Assembly: GCA_934162265.1 (NCBI GenBank) | Contig: CAKPHZ010000005.1 | Location: 1 to 59,253 of the forward strand | Source of the DNA: an uncultured Bacilli bacterium | GTDB taxonomy: Bacteria; Bacillota_I; Bacilli_A; RF39; UBA660 | Length of the DNA stretch: 59,253 bases | Direction: 5' to 3' | Part shown: positions 15,869 to 24,596 of the stretch, piece after piece | How the letters are laid out: each line of letters opens with the position of its first letter | Numbering within the stretch: the first letter of the stretch is position 1 | Made by a program: the position numbers and the translations under genes | Notes under the pieces: generated by a model | The model's database searches: none | What the model saw: the letters and a program-made list of their open reading frames with translations, nothing else | What the model was told of the DNA's origin: nothing

Positions 15869-16327
15869 ATGAGAAAAATTTGTTGTCTTATTTTAATACT
15901 ATTTCTCTTTGCAGGATGTGAAAATCAAGAAGAACAAGAAAAAAATGATTATATTGCTTATAAAAATAACTTATTAAGCACAAAAGAATATTCAAAAGAT
16001 CTTCCCTTAGATATCATTATTGATATTGAAAGAGAAGATGAACAGACTATTGATTATAAAGTTACCTTAATAAACCCTAAAGAAAATATGCACAAAATAA
16101 AAGCAATGGTAGTAAATAATTATAGCAATGAAGCAGTATTTCCAACAATAGGATTATTTGATGATAAAGAAGAATTACTGCCAGGAAATAAAGATTTCAA
16201 TGAAGTAGAATTAGAAGGGACAATCGAGTCTACTAAGAATATTAGTTCTTTAAAATTAAATTTAAAAGTATGGATAGAGTATCAGAGTGATACTGGAGAA
16301 AAAAAAGAAGTTTATTATCAAATGTAA
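15869..16327 (+). CDS. Small lipoprotein, unknown function
   Basis: A 152-aa protein with a lipoprotein signal: M-R-K then a hydrophobic run (5-16) and the lipobox LFAGC, the cysteine being about residue 18. After cleavage it would be lipid-anchored outside the membrane. The mature part is acidic and mostly beta-strand-like, possibly an Ig-like fold (HKIKAMVVNNY, LKLNLKVWIEYQ). I recognise no family. Own promoter and terminator. Confidence 0.8.
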   Translation: MRKICCLILILFLFAGCENQEEQEKNDYIAYKNNLLSTKEYSKDLPLDIIIDIEREDEQTIDYKVTLINPKENMHKIKAMVVNNYSNEAVFPTIGLFDDKEELLPGNKDFNEVELEGTIESTKNISSLKLNLKVWIEYQSDTGEKKEVYYQM

Positions 16328-16356
16328 GTTGGTTGTGAAAGCAATCAACTTTTTTC
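16326..16356 (+). terminator. Terminator after the lipoprotein gene
   Basis: AAGTTGGTTG (16326-16335) pairs with CAATCAACTT (16342-16351), one G-U pair, TGAAAG loop, followed by a T run. Confidence 0.8.
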
Positions 16357-16404
16357 GACAAAAAAAGAAACCTTTTCTTGAGATAATACTTTTGGTGATA
16401 GGAG

Positions 16405-16587
16405 ATGAAGGTAAAAATTTTTGATGAATCTCATGAAAAAGATTTAGAAGAAGATATCAATAATTTTTTAAAAGAACAAGAAAGAGAAATTATTAATATT
16501 CAGTTTAATGTATCTAATGCAATTTATGGAGAAGAACAAATTTATTGTTTTTCAGCCCTTATTTTATATCAAGACAAAAAAATATAG
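16405..16587 (+). CDS. Cse60-like small protein
   Basis: A 60-aa protein. It starts MKVKIFDESHEKDLEEDIN and has QFNVSNA and QIYCFSALILY towards the end, which I recognise as the pattern of the Cse60 family, named after a small sporulation-associated Bacillus protein. The molecular role is unknown. The ATG follows GATAGGAG. It lies alone between two terminators and converges on clpB. No other sporulation gene is certain in this window, so a sporulation role should not be assumed. Confidence 0.7.
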   Translation: MKVKIFDESHEKDLEEDINNFLKEQEREIINIQFNVSNAIYGEEQIYCFSALILYQDKKI

Positions 16588-16611
16588 AGCCCTTTAAAAC
16601 TCTATATTTTT
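16576..16611. terminator. Bidirectional terminator between the Cse60-like gene and clpB
   Basis: AAAAATATAGAG (about 16578-16589) pairs with CTCTATATTTTT (16600-16611). T-rich 3' ends arise on both strands, so it can serve the plus gene and the converging clpB (stop at 16613). Confidence 0.8.
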
Positions 16612-16612
16612 G

Positions 16613-18718
16613 TTATTTTAAAAGAAATTTTCCATCGTAAGCATCAATCGTAATAGTACTATTATATTTAATCTTATCTTGTAAAATTGCATTAGCAATT
16701 AAAGATTCAATATTTCTTTGGACAAATCTTTTAATTGGTCTAGCTCCAAAATTTTCATCATAAGCACTATCAATGATTAAATTTTTAGCTTCCTCAGTAA
16801 GAGAAATCTTTATTCTCTTATCATGAAGTCTTACCTCAATTTCATGAATAATTTTATCTAGAATATGAGTAACAACTTCTTTAGATAAAGAATGGAAAAT
16901 AATAATTTCATCAATACGATTAATAAATTCTGGCTTAAAAGTTTTATGAAGATCATTCATTACCAACTCATTAGCATTTTCCTTTTTCTCTAAAATGTAT
17001 TCGCTTCCTAAATTAGAAGTCATAATAATAATGGTATTCTTAAAATCAACAGTTCTTCCTTGACCATCTGTAATTCGACCATCATCTAGAATTTGAAGTA
17101 AAATATTAAAGACATCTTTATGTGCTTTTTCAATTTCATCAAACAAAACAATAGAATAAGGATTTCTTCTAACAGCTTCAGTTAACTGTCCGCCATCATC
17201 GTAGCCGACATATCCTGGAGGAGAGCCAATTAATCTAGCAACAGAATGGGGCTCCATATATTCACTCATATCAATTCTAACCATATGTCGTTCATCATCA
17301 AATAATTCGTAAGCTAAAGTTCTAGCAACTTCAGTTTTTCCAACCCCAGTAGGACCTAAGAATATGAAAGAACCGATAGGACGATTAGGATCTTTAATTC
17401 CTGCTCTTGCTCGAATGATTGCTTCACTGACTAAATGAATAGCTTCTTTTTGACCAATAACACGCTCGTTCATATTTTTTTCTAAGTTTAATAATTTATC
17501 TCGTTCACTACCAACAAGTTTCTGAACGGGAATCATTGTCCATTTAGAGATAATAGCGGCAATATCTTCTTCATCAACAGTATCAGACAAAATATCATTC
17601 TTATTTTGTTTATTTAATTCTTGAAGTTCATTTTCCAATTTAGGAATTACACCATGACGTAATCTAGCAGCTGATTCTAAATCATAATTTGCCTCAGCTA
17701 TCTCTAATTGATAGTTTGCTTTTTCAATTTCTTCTTTTTTCTTACTAATGGCAGTGTTTATCTTTTTTTCCTCTTCCCAAGCACGACTAATTTCTTGCTC
17801 TTTTTCATGTAAAATACTTAAATTTTTTTCAATTTCTAATTTTCTTGCTTTTGAAATATCATCTTTTTCTTTCTTTAAAGCCTCTTTTTCAATCTGTAAG
17901 CGCATAATTTTTCTTGTTAAAGCATCAAGTTCAGTTGGAACAGACTCCATTTGTACCTTAATCGTAGCACAAGCCTCATCAACTAAGTCAATCGCTTTAT
18001 CAGGTAAGAAACGAGTAGTAATATAACGATCAGACAAAGTAGCCGCTGCAACTAAAGCACGATCTTTAATATTTACTCCATGATAAACTTCAAATCTTGA
18101 TTTCAAACCTCTTAAAATAGTAATAGTATCTAAAACAGTTGGTTCTTTAACTTGAACTTTTTGAAATCTTCTTTCTAGGGCACCATCTTTTTCAATATAT
18201 TTACGATATTCATTTAAAGTAGTTGCTCCGATACAATGAATTTCGCCACGTGCAAGCATCGGTTTTAGCATATTTCCAGCATCCATTGCACCTTCCATAC
18301 CACCAGCACCAACAATCATATGAATTTCATCAATAAACATAATGATATCTCCATGACTATTCTTCACTTCTTTTAATACAGCTTTTAATCTTTCTTCAAA
18401 TTCACCACGATATTTTGCTCCAGCGATTAAAGCTCCCATATCTAATTCCCAAATGGTTTTGTTTTTTAAACTATTTGGGACATCTCCTTTAATAATACGA
18501 CTAGCAAGACCTTCTACAATAGCTGTTTTACCAACACCAGCTTCACCAATTAAAACAGGATTATTTTTGGTTTTACGAGATAAAATTCTAGTAATACTTC
18601 TAATTTCTTCGTCACGACCAATAACTGGATCAATTTTTCCATCAACAACCATTTTAGTAATATCTCGACCATATTTTTCAAGTGGTTTTACTTGTTCTTC
18701 TTGATAATTATTTTGCAT
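16613..18718 (-). CDS. clpB: Chaperone ClpB (disaggregase) lacking the N-terminal domain
   Basis: A 701-aa Hsp100 ATPase that extracts proteins from aggregates together with DnaK. NBD1 has Walker A GEAGVGKT and NBD2 has GPTGVGKT. Between them lies a long middle coiled coil (about residues 275-390), which marks ClpB rather than ClpC or ClpA. The protein begins only about 15 residues before NBD1, so the Clp N domain (roughly 140 residues) is missing, as in some mycoplasmal ClpB. An in-frame GTG at 18727 sits too close to the AAAGGAAG site; the ATG at 18718 is preferred. The promoter carries a CIRCE-like box, so it belongs to the HrcA regulon. Confidence 0.95.
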   Translation of the reverse strand: MQNNYQEEQVKPLEKYGRDITKMVVDGKIDPVIGRDEEIRSITRILSRKTKNNPVLIGEAGVGKTAIVEGLASRIIKGDVPNSLKNKTIWELDMGALIAGAKYRGEFEERLKAVLKEVKNSHGDIIMFIDEIHMIVGAGGMEGAMDAGNMLKPMLARGEIHCIGATTLNEYRKYIEKDGALERRFQKVQVKEPTVLDTITILRGLKSRFEVYHGVNIKDRALVAAATLSDRYITTRFLPDKAIDLVDEACATIKVQMESVPTELDALTRKIMRLQIEKEALKKEKDDISKARKLEIEKNLSILHEKEQEISRAWEEEKKINTAISKKKEEIEKANYQLEIAEANYDLESAARLRHGVIPKLENELQELNKQNKNDILSDTVDEEDIAAIISKWTMIPVQKLVGSERDKLLNLEKNMNERVIGQKEAIHLVSEAIIRARAGIKDPNRPIGSFIFLGPTGVGKTEVARTLAYELFDDERHMVRIDMSEYMEPHSVARLIGSPPGYVGYDDGGQLTEAVRRNPYSIVLFDEIEKAHKDVFNILLQILDDGRITDGQGRTVDFKNTIIIMTSNLGSEYILEKKENANELVMNDLHKTFKPEFINRIDEIIIFHSLSKEVVTHILDKIIHEIEVRLHDKRIKISLTEEAKNLIIDSAYDENFGARPIKRFVQRNIESLIANAILQDKIKYNSTITIDAYDGKFLLK

Positions 18719-18751
18719 ACATAACACTTCCTTTCTTCATTATATGCACCT

Positions 18752-18779
18752 ATTATAGCACTTTTTTAGCAATTGTCAA
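18752..18779 (-). promoter_or_regulatory. clpB promoter
   Basis: On the minus strand: TTGACA (complement of 18774-18779), 16-nt spacer, TATAAT (complement of 18752-18757). The -35 lies inside the CIRCE-like box. Confidence 0.85.
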
Positions 18780-18792
18780 GTTAGATTGCTAA
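18766..18792. promoter_or_regulatory. CIRCE-like HrcA operator of clpB
   Basis: TTAGCAAT (18766-18773), 11 nt, ATTGCTAA (18785-18792). Arms and spacing are identical to operator 1 of the hrcA operon, and the overlap with the -35 box is the same. Confidence 0.88.
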
Positions 18793-18819
18793 TAGTTTCT
18801 TAAAAGTTAAAAAAATGCC

Positions 18820-18848
18820 TTGACAACAAGTTTTTTTAGTGTTAAAAT
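18820..18848 (+). promoter_or_regulatory. Promoter of the sortase-like operon
   Basis: TTGACA (18820-18825), 17-nt spacer, TAAAAT (18843-18848). The leader of about 90 nt contains GGGAAA (near 18863) and TTTCCC (near 18909), which could pair. Confidence 0.7.
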
Positions 18849-18942
18849 AGTTAACCAAATCAAGGGAAATACAAAAAGAGAACAAAGGGTTAAATGAATT
18901 TTAAGTAGTTTCCCAATAAATATTATGGGGAAGGTGATGGTA

Positions 18943-19602
18943 ATGAATACAAAAAAGTTAAAAAATAAAATACTTTTATGTCTTATTCTAATTATAGTAG
19001 GAATTTCATTATTATTAAACGATTATGTTGTTGCAAAAAGAGAAAAAGTATTTAGTGCAACAAATCTAGAATTAACAGAACTTTTAAAAGAAGAAAAAGA
19101 AGCAGAAGCAAAAAAACAAGAAGAACAACAAAAAGAAGAGAAAAAAGAAGAGCAACAAACACAACCACAGCAACCAGTAACAACAAATAATGATTATGAG
19201 ACTTATGCAGGTATCTTAGAAATTCCTAAAATTAGTTTTAATAAAGGTTTTTATAGAAAAGAATCATCACTAAACAATGTAAAATTTAACTTAAAAGTAT
19301 TAGATTCATCATCTTATCCAGATGAAAAAAATGGAAATACCATTATTATTGGCCATTCAGGAAATTACAGCAATAGTTACTTTGGGAATTTATATCAATT
19401 AGTAGTAGGTGATACTGCAACAATTACTTATGAAAATAAAAAATATACTTATAAAGTTGTCAATATATATAATGATACCAAAGATGGAACAGTAACAATT
19501 TATCGTGATGAAAGTAAAACCTGTTTAACTTTAATCACTTGTACAAAGGATGATGAAACCAAACAAACCATTTATATATTTGAATTAGAAAGTGTTCAGT
19601 AG
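18943..19602 (+). CDS. Sortase-like protein lacking the usual catalytic arginine
   Basis: A 219-aa protein: a membrane helix (about 10-28), then a linker rich in E, K and Q (about 45-80), then a sortase domain. Motifs are YAGILEIPKI at its start, H138 in IIIGHSG and C200 in TLITC. Where other sortases have an arginine shortly after the cysteine (KRT in the sortase at 2174) this one has TKQT, with Q208. The fold and the Cys/His pair fit class A/D-like sortases, but activity is uncertain. ATGs at 18925 and 18937 are in frame, but AAGGTGAT (18931-18938) supports 18943. It heads an operon with two membrane proteins. Confidence 0.8.
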   Translation: MNTKKLKNKILLCLILIIVGISLLLNDYVVAKREKVFSATNLELTELLKEEKEAEAKKQEEQQKEEKKEEQQTQPQQPVTTNNDYETYAGILEIPKISFNKGFYRKESSLNNVKFNLKVLDSSSYPDEKNGNTIIIGHSGNYSNSYFGNLYQLVVGDTATITYENKKYTYKVVNIYNDTKDGTVTIYRDESKTCLTLITCTKDDETKQTIYIFELESVQ

Positions 19603-19613
19603 GGGGGATAAAA

Positions 19614-20837
19614 ATGAAGTACACAAGTATTTTTGAAAAATTATTTAGTTTAATTTCTATAATAAATACTTCTTGGATAAATTTAATATTCTTAGGAATT
19701 ATTATTCTTGCTACATTTTTATTCTTAAAGAAAAAAATTTCCAAGAAAACTTGCTTTATTTTATCAACAATAAGTACAATTATTCTTATTTCTTACATCA
19801 TTTTCAATAATGGAAAAGTATTAGGAAATGTTTTTGATAGCATTATGGATGATTTATTTACCAATATCTATTTTCCTTCAACATATGCTTATTTATTCGT
19901 TTATTTCTTTATGAATATTTCTATTTTAGGAAGCTTAATTAATATTAAACATAAAAGTACTTATAAAACAATTCATGGGGTATTCTTTATTATTATCAAT
20001 TTTCTATTTGCCTTAGTTTTAGAATTCATTGCAAATAATAAAATAGATATTTTTAAGAAAACTTCATTATTTTCCAATAAAAATTTAATTATTTTATTAG
20101 AATTAAGTATTATGGTATTTGTCTTTTGGTTACTTAGTTTAGGATTAGTATACTTAAGTACAGTAATCTCGGATAGAATTTTATTAAAACAAGAAAAGAA
20201 AAAATTACAAAAAGAAGATCAAACAGAAAGTCAAAATACATTAGAAGCCACAATATCTATTCCAGAAGAAGTAGGGGAGAAAAATACTTCAACAGTACCT
20301 GCTATGAATACTAGTTTGATTGAAAATAACGAGAATTTAAATACAGATACTACACCAAGTTATCACTTTATTCCTACAATGCCAAATCATTCAATGAATC
20401 AACAAACAACAGAATCTATTACAAATACAATTCCACCATTTATGACATCATATCCAACACATGAATTTGCAACTCCAGTAAACAATAGAAATGATGAACA
20501 AGAAAACAGTTTTGACTTAAGTTCATTTATTCCTAAAAAACAAGAAAGACAAATTGTTACACCAGTAAGTAATAGCAATACTGTTCTAGATCAAATTTTA
20601 AATAATAACTTACCATATATTCAAGAAGATTCAGAACAAATAAAATTAGAAAATGAAAAAAATACTTATACATTAAATGATTATAGAATATTTAATAAAA
20701 TGTTAAAAGATATTAAAGAACATAATCAAAACAATTCTATTACAATTGATAAAAACTTAGAATATCGTTTAATTACTAAATATTCAACAGAAACATATGA
20801 TTTATTTAAAAGAATGTTAAAAAACTATTCTAATTAG
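19614..20837 (+). CDS. Five-helix membrane protein with cytosolic tail, unknown (sortase operon)
   Basis: A 407-aa protein, 11 nt after the sortase-like gene with a GGGGGG-rich site. Five hydrophobic helices lie at about 18-38, 46-66, 88-110, 120-138 and 150-182. A long polar linker rich in N, T, P and S (about 200-340) follows. The last 55 residues form a compact charged domain (YTLNDYRIFNKMLKDI to the end). The next gene has the same layout and a similar last domain, so the two look like paralogues. No family recognised. Being co-transcribed with the sortase suggests an envelope role. Confidence 0.8.
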   Translation: MKYTSIFEKLFSLISIINTSWINLIFLGIIILATFLFLKKKISKKTCFILSTISTIILISYIIFNNGKVLGNVFDSIMDDLFTNIYFPSTYAYLFVYFFMNISILGSLINIKHKSTYKTIHGVFFIIINFLFALVLEFIANNKIDIFKKTSLFSNKNLIILLELSIMVFVFWLLSLGLVYLSTVISDRILLKQEKKKLQKEDQTESQNTLEATISIPEEVGEKNTSTVPAMNTSLIENNENLNTDTTPSYHFIPTMPNHSMNQQTTESITNTIPPFMTSYPTHEFATPVNNRNDEQENSFDLSSFIPKKQERQIVTPVSNSNTVLDQILNNNLPYIQEDSEQIKLENEKNTYTLNDYRIFNKMLKDIKEHNQNNSITIDKNLEYRLITKYSTETYDLFKRMLKNYSN

Positions 20838-20849
20838 GAGGTAATAAAA

Positions 20850-21776
20850 ATGCTAAAAGAATTATTCACGATAAATCCATGTTATTTAATTTTAGAAATC
20901 TTATTTTGGATTGTAGTAATGTTATTTATGGATAAAAAGAATTTAGAAAAAAAATACAAGACAATTTTTACAGTAGCATATTTCCTTATCAGTATTTTAA
21001 CATTCTCTTATATTAATGGGCTAATAATAAATATTTTTAAATTAAAATACTTATCAGTAAAAACTTATTTAATTGTTATTGTTATTGTAAATGCCATCAG
21101 TTTATTTACACTCAATAAAAAAATAAAACCAGTTTATTCTGCTCTAAATTACGTTTTATTTATCACAATGATAATTATCTTAGGTTCAACTATTGCTATT
21201 GTATTAGGAAATAAAATTCCTGCCCTTTATGTAATGGACGTCGATAATGCAGTAAATTTCATCGATTTAAGCATGATCATATTTCTATTATATTTAATTT
21301 GCCTTTGCCTTACTTATATTGGATATGCTTTTTTTGAGAATAAAGAAGAAGTGGAGGAAAAAAGTAAAGATAAAATTAATTTATTCAAACAAAGATTAAA
21401 AAAAGAAAAACCAAAGAAAAAAGTTCATTTATCTTTCTCAAAGAAAAAGAAAGAACTAATTCCTTCAATAACAAAAGAAGAACTATTAATGCATGATAGA
21501 AGTATACCACTTTATATTCATGATGAAGATTGCAGTATTATTTTTGATGATAGCAATCCAGAAAATATTTATCAAAATTATCAAATATTAGAGCAAGATA
21601 TTCATGCAAAAATGGTAAACGGCTATACATTAGAGGAAAATAAGATGTTAAAAAATATTTGTCTAAAATTACAAGTAACTAGATTAGCTAATATAGATAT
21701 GAGTAATGTTAGTATTTTAAATAAAATTAGTATTGAGGAATACAAATTATTAAGAAATATATTTGGGTTAAATTAA
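20850..21776 (+). CDS. Five-helix membrane protein, paralogue of its upstream neighbour
   Basis: A 308-aa protein starting 12 nt after its neighbour with a TAGGAGG site. Five helices lie at about 10-26, 37-55, 65-83, 95-118 and 135-160. A basic segment (about 165-210) comes next, then a C-terminal domain (about 255-308, YTLEENKMLKNI to SIEEYKLLRNIF). Topology and this last domain match the preceding protein, while the long polar linker is absent. Function unknown. Last gene of the sortase-like operon. Confidence 0.8.
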   Translation: MLKELFTINPCYLILEILFWIVVMLFMDKKNLEKKYKTIFTVAYFLISILTFSYINGLIINIFKLKYLSVKTYLIVIVIVNAISLFTLNKKIKPVYSALNYVLFITMIIILGSTIAIVLGNKIPALYVMDVDNAVNFIDLSMIIFLLYLICLCLTYIGYAFFENKEEVEEKSKDKINLFKQRLKKEKPKKKVHLSFSKKKKELIPSITKEELLMHDRSIPLYIHDEDCSIIFDDSNPENIYQNYQILEQDIHAKMVNGYTLEENKMLKNICLKLQVTRLANIDMSNVSILNKISIEEYKLLRNIFGLN

Positions 21777-21810
21777 AAACAGAGTCTTTTAAATTTGATT
21801 CTGTTTTTTT
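21775..21810. terminator. Terminator between the sortase-like operon and the converging unknown gene
   Basis: AAAAACAGAGTC (21775-21786) pairs with GATTCTGTTTTT (21797-21808) with one G-U pair and a 10-nt loop; T run on the plus strand and T-rich on the minus strand. Confidence 0.8.
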
Positions 21811-21817
21811 ATTAAAA

Positions 21818-22744
21818 TTACTTTGAATAACCAGTGGATAAATTTCTCCAACATTCGTTTGAATAGTAGGAATAATTTTCCCTACCTTTTGACCATTTTT
21901 GCAATCCTTCTTGAACTTTAGGATCTTTTTCCTCATGAATCATTTTGTCAATTTCTTCCTTACTTTTTGGTAAAATACTAACACTGTCTGGTAAGTTTCC
22001 TCCATAGCCAACAATCATATCTTTTAAAGAGTAACCTTGTCCATGCATAATAGGAAGACTAGCTTCGTATTTTAATCCATTTCTTTTGTCCTCGATAATT
22101 GTCATTGCGGTATCTATGTTTTCTCTTTTTTGATAAGTTTTTTTCGAATAATCAACAAGTGGAGCATTAAAATTGCTGGCTATTACCCTATTTGGTGAAA
22201 CTAGCATACTTTCATAATCGCAAACATCAAAAATGCCTAATAATTCTGTATTCCCTGATTGAGTTTGCCTTTCGGAAATAATACCATACTCATCATAATT
22301 GATGAGTTCGGCATGATAGAAACTATCACAATATCCTTCTTTACCAGGATTAATTGATGAACTGCTATGTGCGACCTGTAACTGGTTATCACTAGTAGAA
22401 AAGCCATATTGATCAGCTATTTTACCAAATCGAAAAGCTTCTCCTAATTGTGGAGGAGTACCTTCTTTAAAAGAACTAATCACAAGATCATTTTTATAGT
22501 CTTTTTGTACATTAAAACTATTTTTATAACTAATACCATTATTGTTTTGAACCCATGATAGCAAAATTCTCCCATCCTGTTCATTAACACGAATTTGTCT
22601 ATCTACTTGTTCTAAATCAGGCAGAATTTTATCCAAAATACTATCTAAGGCAGGGTTTGTCTGTATCTTTGGATTAATTCCTAATTGCTTTATTTTTTCT
22701 TTTAAAATTTTTGATAGTTCACTTGAATTATAATATCTTTCCAT
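21818..22744 (-). CDS. Unknown soluble protein of 308 aa
   Basis: A protein without a signal peptide or membrane helix, with a perfect AGGAGGT site before its ATG. The N-terminal 60 residues look helical; the rest is mixed and polar, with stretches such as GEAFRFGKIADQYGFSTS and an acidic, lysine-rich end (about 265-290). It matches no family I can name. It lies 58 bp downstream of glmS on the same strand, so it may be partly co-transcribed with it, but the strong own ribosome binding site says only that it is translated well. Confidence 0.7.
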   Translation of the reverse strand: MERYYNSSELSKILKEKIKQLGINPKIQTNPALDSILDKILPDLEQVDRQIRVNEQDGRILLSWVQNNNGISYKNSFNVQKDYKNDLVISSFKEGTPPQLGEAFRFGKIADQYGFSTSDNQLQVAHSSSSINPGKEGYCDSFYHAELINYDEYGIISERQTQSGNTELLGIFDVCDYESMLVSPNRVIASNFNAPLVDYSKKTYQKRENIDTAMTIIEDKRNGLKYEASLPIMHGQGYSLKDMIVGYGGNLPDSVSILPKSKEEIDKMIHEEKDPKVQEGLQKWSKGRENYSYYSNECWRNLSTGYSK

Positions 22745-22802
22745 TCTCTTTACCTCCTTACTGTAATATAATAATATAAAAAATAATAAGTTAGAACATA
22801 AT

Positions 22803-24575
22803 TTACTCTACAGTAACAGATTTAGCAAGATTTCTAGGTTTATCAATATCTAGATTCTTCTTTTTTGCTGTATAATAAGCAATTAATTGGAGAGGAATAA
22901 TACTTAAAATAGGGCAGGTATATTCATCTGTTTTAGGCAAATAAATAATCTCATCATAACAATTTTTATCAATAGAATCTACGATTCCATCTTCTATAAT
23001 CAAAACAACATAAGCTCCTCTTGCTTTCACTTCTTTAATATTACTAATTGTTTTAGCAGCAGTTTCCTTGTGGGTAATTAAAGCAATAACAGGAGTATCT
23101 TCTTCAATTAAAGAAATAGGCCCATGTTTAAGTTCTCCAGCTGGGAAAGCTTCACTGTGAATATAAGTAATTTCTTTTAATTTTAAAGAACCTTCTAACA
23201 TACTCACGTAGTCAATATTTCTTCCTAAATAGAAAATATCTTTCTTTTGGTAAAGATGTTTTACAATAGTAGAGTAATCATATTCCATTAATTTATTTAT
23301 CTTAACTGGTAATTCTTGATAAGTATTTTTCTTTTCTTTTTTGCTTTGATATTCTAAAGCAAGTAATCCTAAAACATATACCTGAGAAGTATAAGCCTTA
23401 GTAGAAGCAACAGCAACTTCACAACCAGCATGTGTATAGATAACAAAGTCAACAACTCTAGCAATAGAACTATTATAAACATTAATAATGCCTAAAGTAG
23501 TTGCTCCTTTTTCTTTTGCCATTTTTACACAAGCTAATGTATCAGCCGTTTCTCCAGATTGAGAAATGGCAATAACTAATGTGTTTTTATCAAAAAAGTT
23601 CTTTTGGTAGCGATACTCTGAAGCAACATAAACATTCACTTCAAAATCAGTATTTTTTTCTAACAGATACTTCCCAATAAGTCCAGCATGATAAGCTGTT
23701 CCACAAGCAACAATGTGAATACGCTGATAAGAAGTAATATCGGGTAGTTTTTCTTGTTGATCAAAATAAAGGGTATTCCATTTTTGAATCAGTTGACTTT
23801 GTTCTTTTATTTCTTTCATCATATAATGCTCTTGTTCGCCCTTAGTTGCAATTTCAACTTCTTCATTTAATGTTTTAACGATATAATCTTTTAAAATGCC
23901 ATTTTGATAAATAGAAACATTATCCATAGAAATAACACCAATTTCATTATCCTCTAAAATAATATAATCCTTTGTATCATCTAAATAAGCAGAAAAATCC
24001 GAAGCAACAAAATATTCCTCTTTTCCTATTCCAATAACTAAAGGACTTTCTTTCTTCATTACATATAATTTATCTTGTTCATCTTGAACCATTACCACAA
24101 TTGCATAGCTACCTTTCAACTTCTTCATAGCTTCATTTAACACATCAACCATTTTTAAAGAAGAATGACTTTTCTTTATCCAATCAATTAAAGCACAAGC
24201 GACCTCTGTATCTGTTTCTGTTTGAAATAAGTAGCCCTTGCTTTCTAATTCTTTTTTTAATGTTAAATAATTTTCAATAATTCCATTATGAACAATAGTA
24301 ATTTTGCCAACTTGATGAGGATGCGAATTCATTATTGTAACTTTCCCATGTGTTGCCCATCTTGTATGCCCAATACCAATATGACTAGAAAGAGAATAAT
24401 CTAATTTTTTTTCTAATTCTTGAATTCTTCCTACACTTTTTTGAAGTTTAATTTCTTTCTGATGGAAAAAAGCCACTCCAGCAGAATCATAACCACGGTA
24501 TTCCAACCTTTTAAGCCCCTTAATAAGAATTGGTAACACTTGTCTTTTACCAATATATCCAACAATACCACACAT
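22803..24575 (-). CDS. glmS: Glutamine-fructose-6-phosphate aminotransferase (GlmS)
   Basis: A 590-aa enzyme making glucosamine-6-phosphate, the first step towards UDP-GlcNAc for peptidoglycan. The N-terminal glutaminase domain starts MCGIVGYIGKR, with C2 as nucleophile, and has GHTRWATHG near 70. Two SIS sugar-isomerase domains follow (about 275-410 and 450-580) with SQSGETADT, and the protein ends DKPRNLAKSVTVE. The mRNA leader is a glmS ribozyme, so the gene is expected to be shut down by its product. Confidence 0.98.
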   Translation of the reverse strand: MCGIVGYIGKRQVLPILIKGLKRLEYRGYDSAGVAFFHQKEIKLQKSVGRIQELEKKLDYSLSSHIGIGHTRWATHGKVTIMNSHPHQVGKITIVHNGIIENYLTLKKELESKGYLFQTETDTEVACALIDWIKKSHSSLKMVDVLNEAMKKLKGSYAIVVMVQDEQDKLYVMKKESPLVIGIGKEEYFVASDFSAYLDDTKDYIILEDNEIGVISMDNVSIYQNGILKDYIVKTLNEEVEIATKGEQEHYMMKEIKEQSQLIQKWNTLYFDQQEKLPDITSYQRIHIVACGTAYHAGLIGKYLLEKNTDFEVNVYVASEYRYQKNFFDKNTLVIAISQSGETADTLACVKMAKEKGATTLGIINVYNSSIARVVDFVIYTHAGCEVAVASTKAYTSQVYVLGLLALEYQSKKEKKNTYQELPVKINKLMEYDYSTIVKHLYQKKDIFYLGRNIDYVSMLEGSLKLKEITYIHSEAFPAGELKHGPISLIEEDTPVIALITHKETAAKTISNIKEVKARGAYVVLIIEDGIVDSIDKNCYDEIIYLPKTDEYTCPILSIIPLQLIAYYTAKKKNLDIDKPRNLAKSVTVE

Positions 24576-24596
24576 AAAAATTTTAATTCCTTTCTT

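Noticed and set aside
19535..19744. 69-aa minus-strand frame over the sortase/membrane protein junction
   Set aside because: Antisense to two supported genes and lacks a ribosome binding site.
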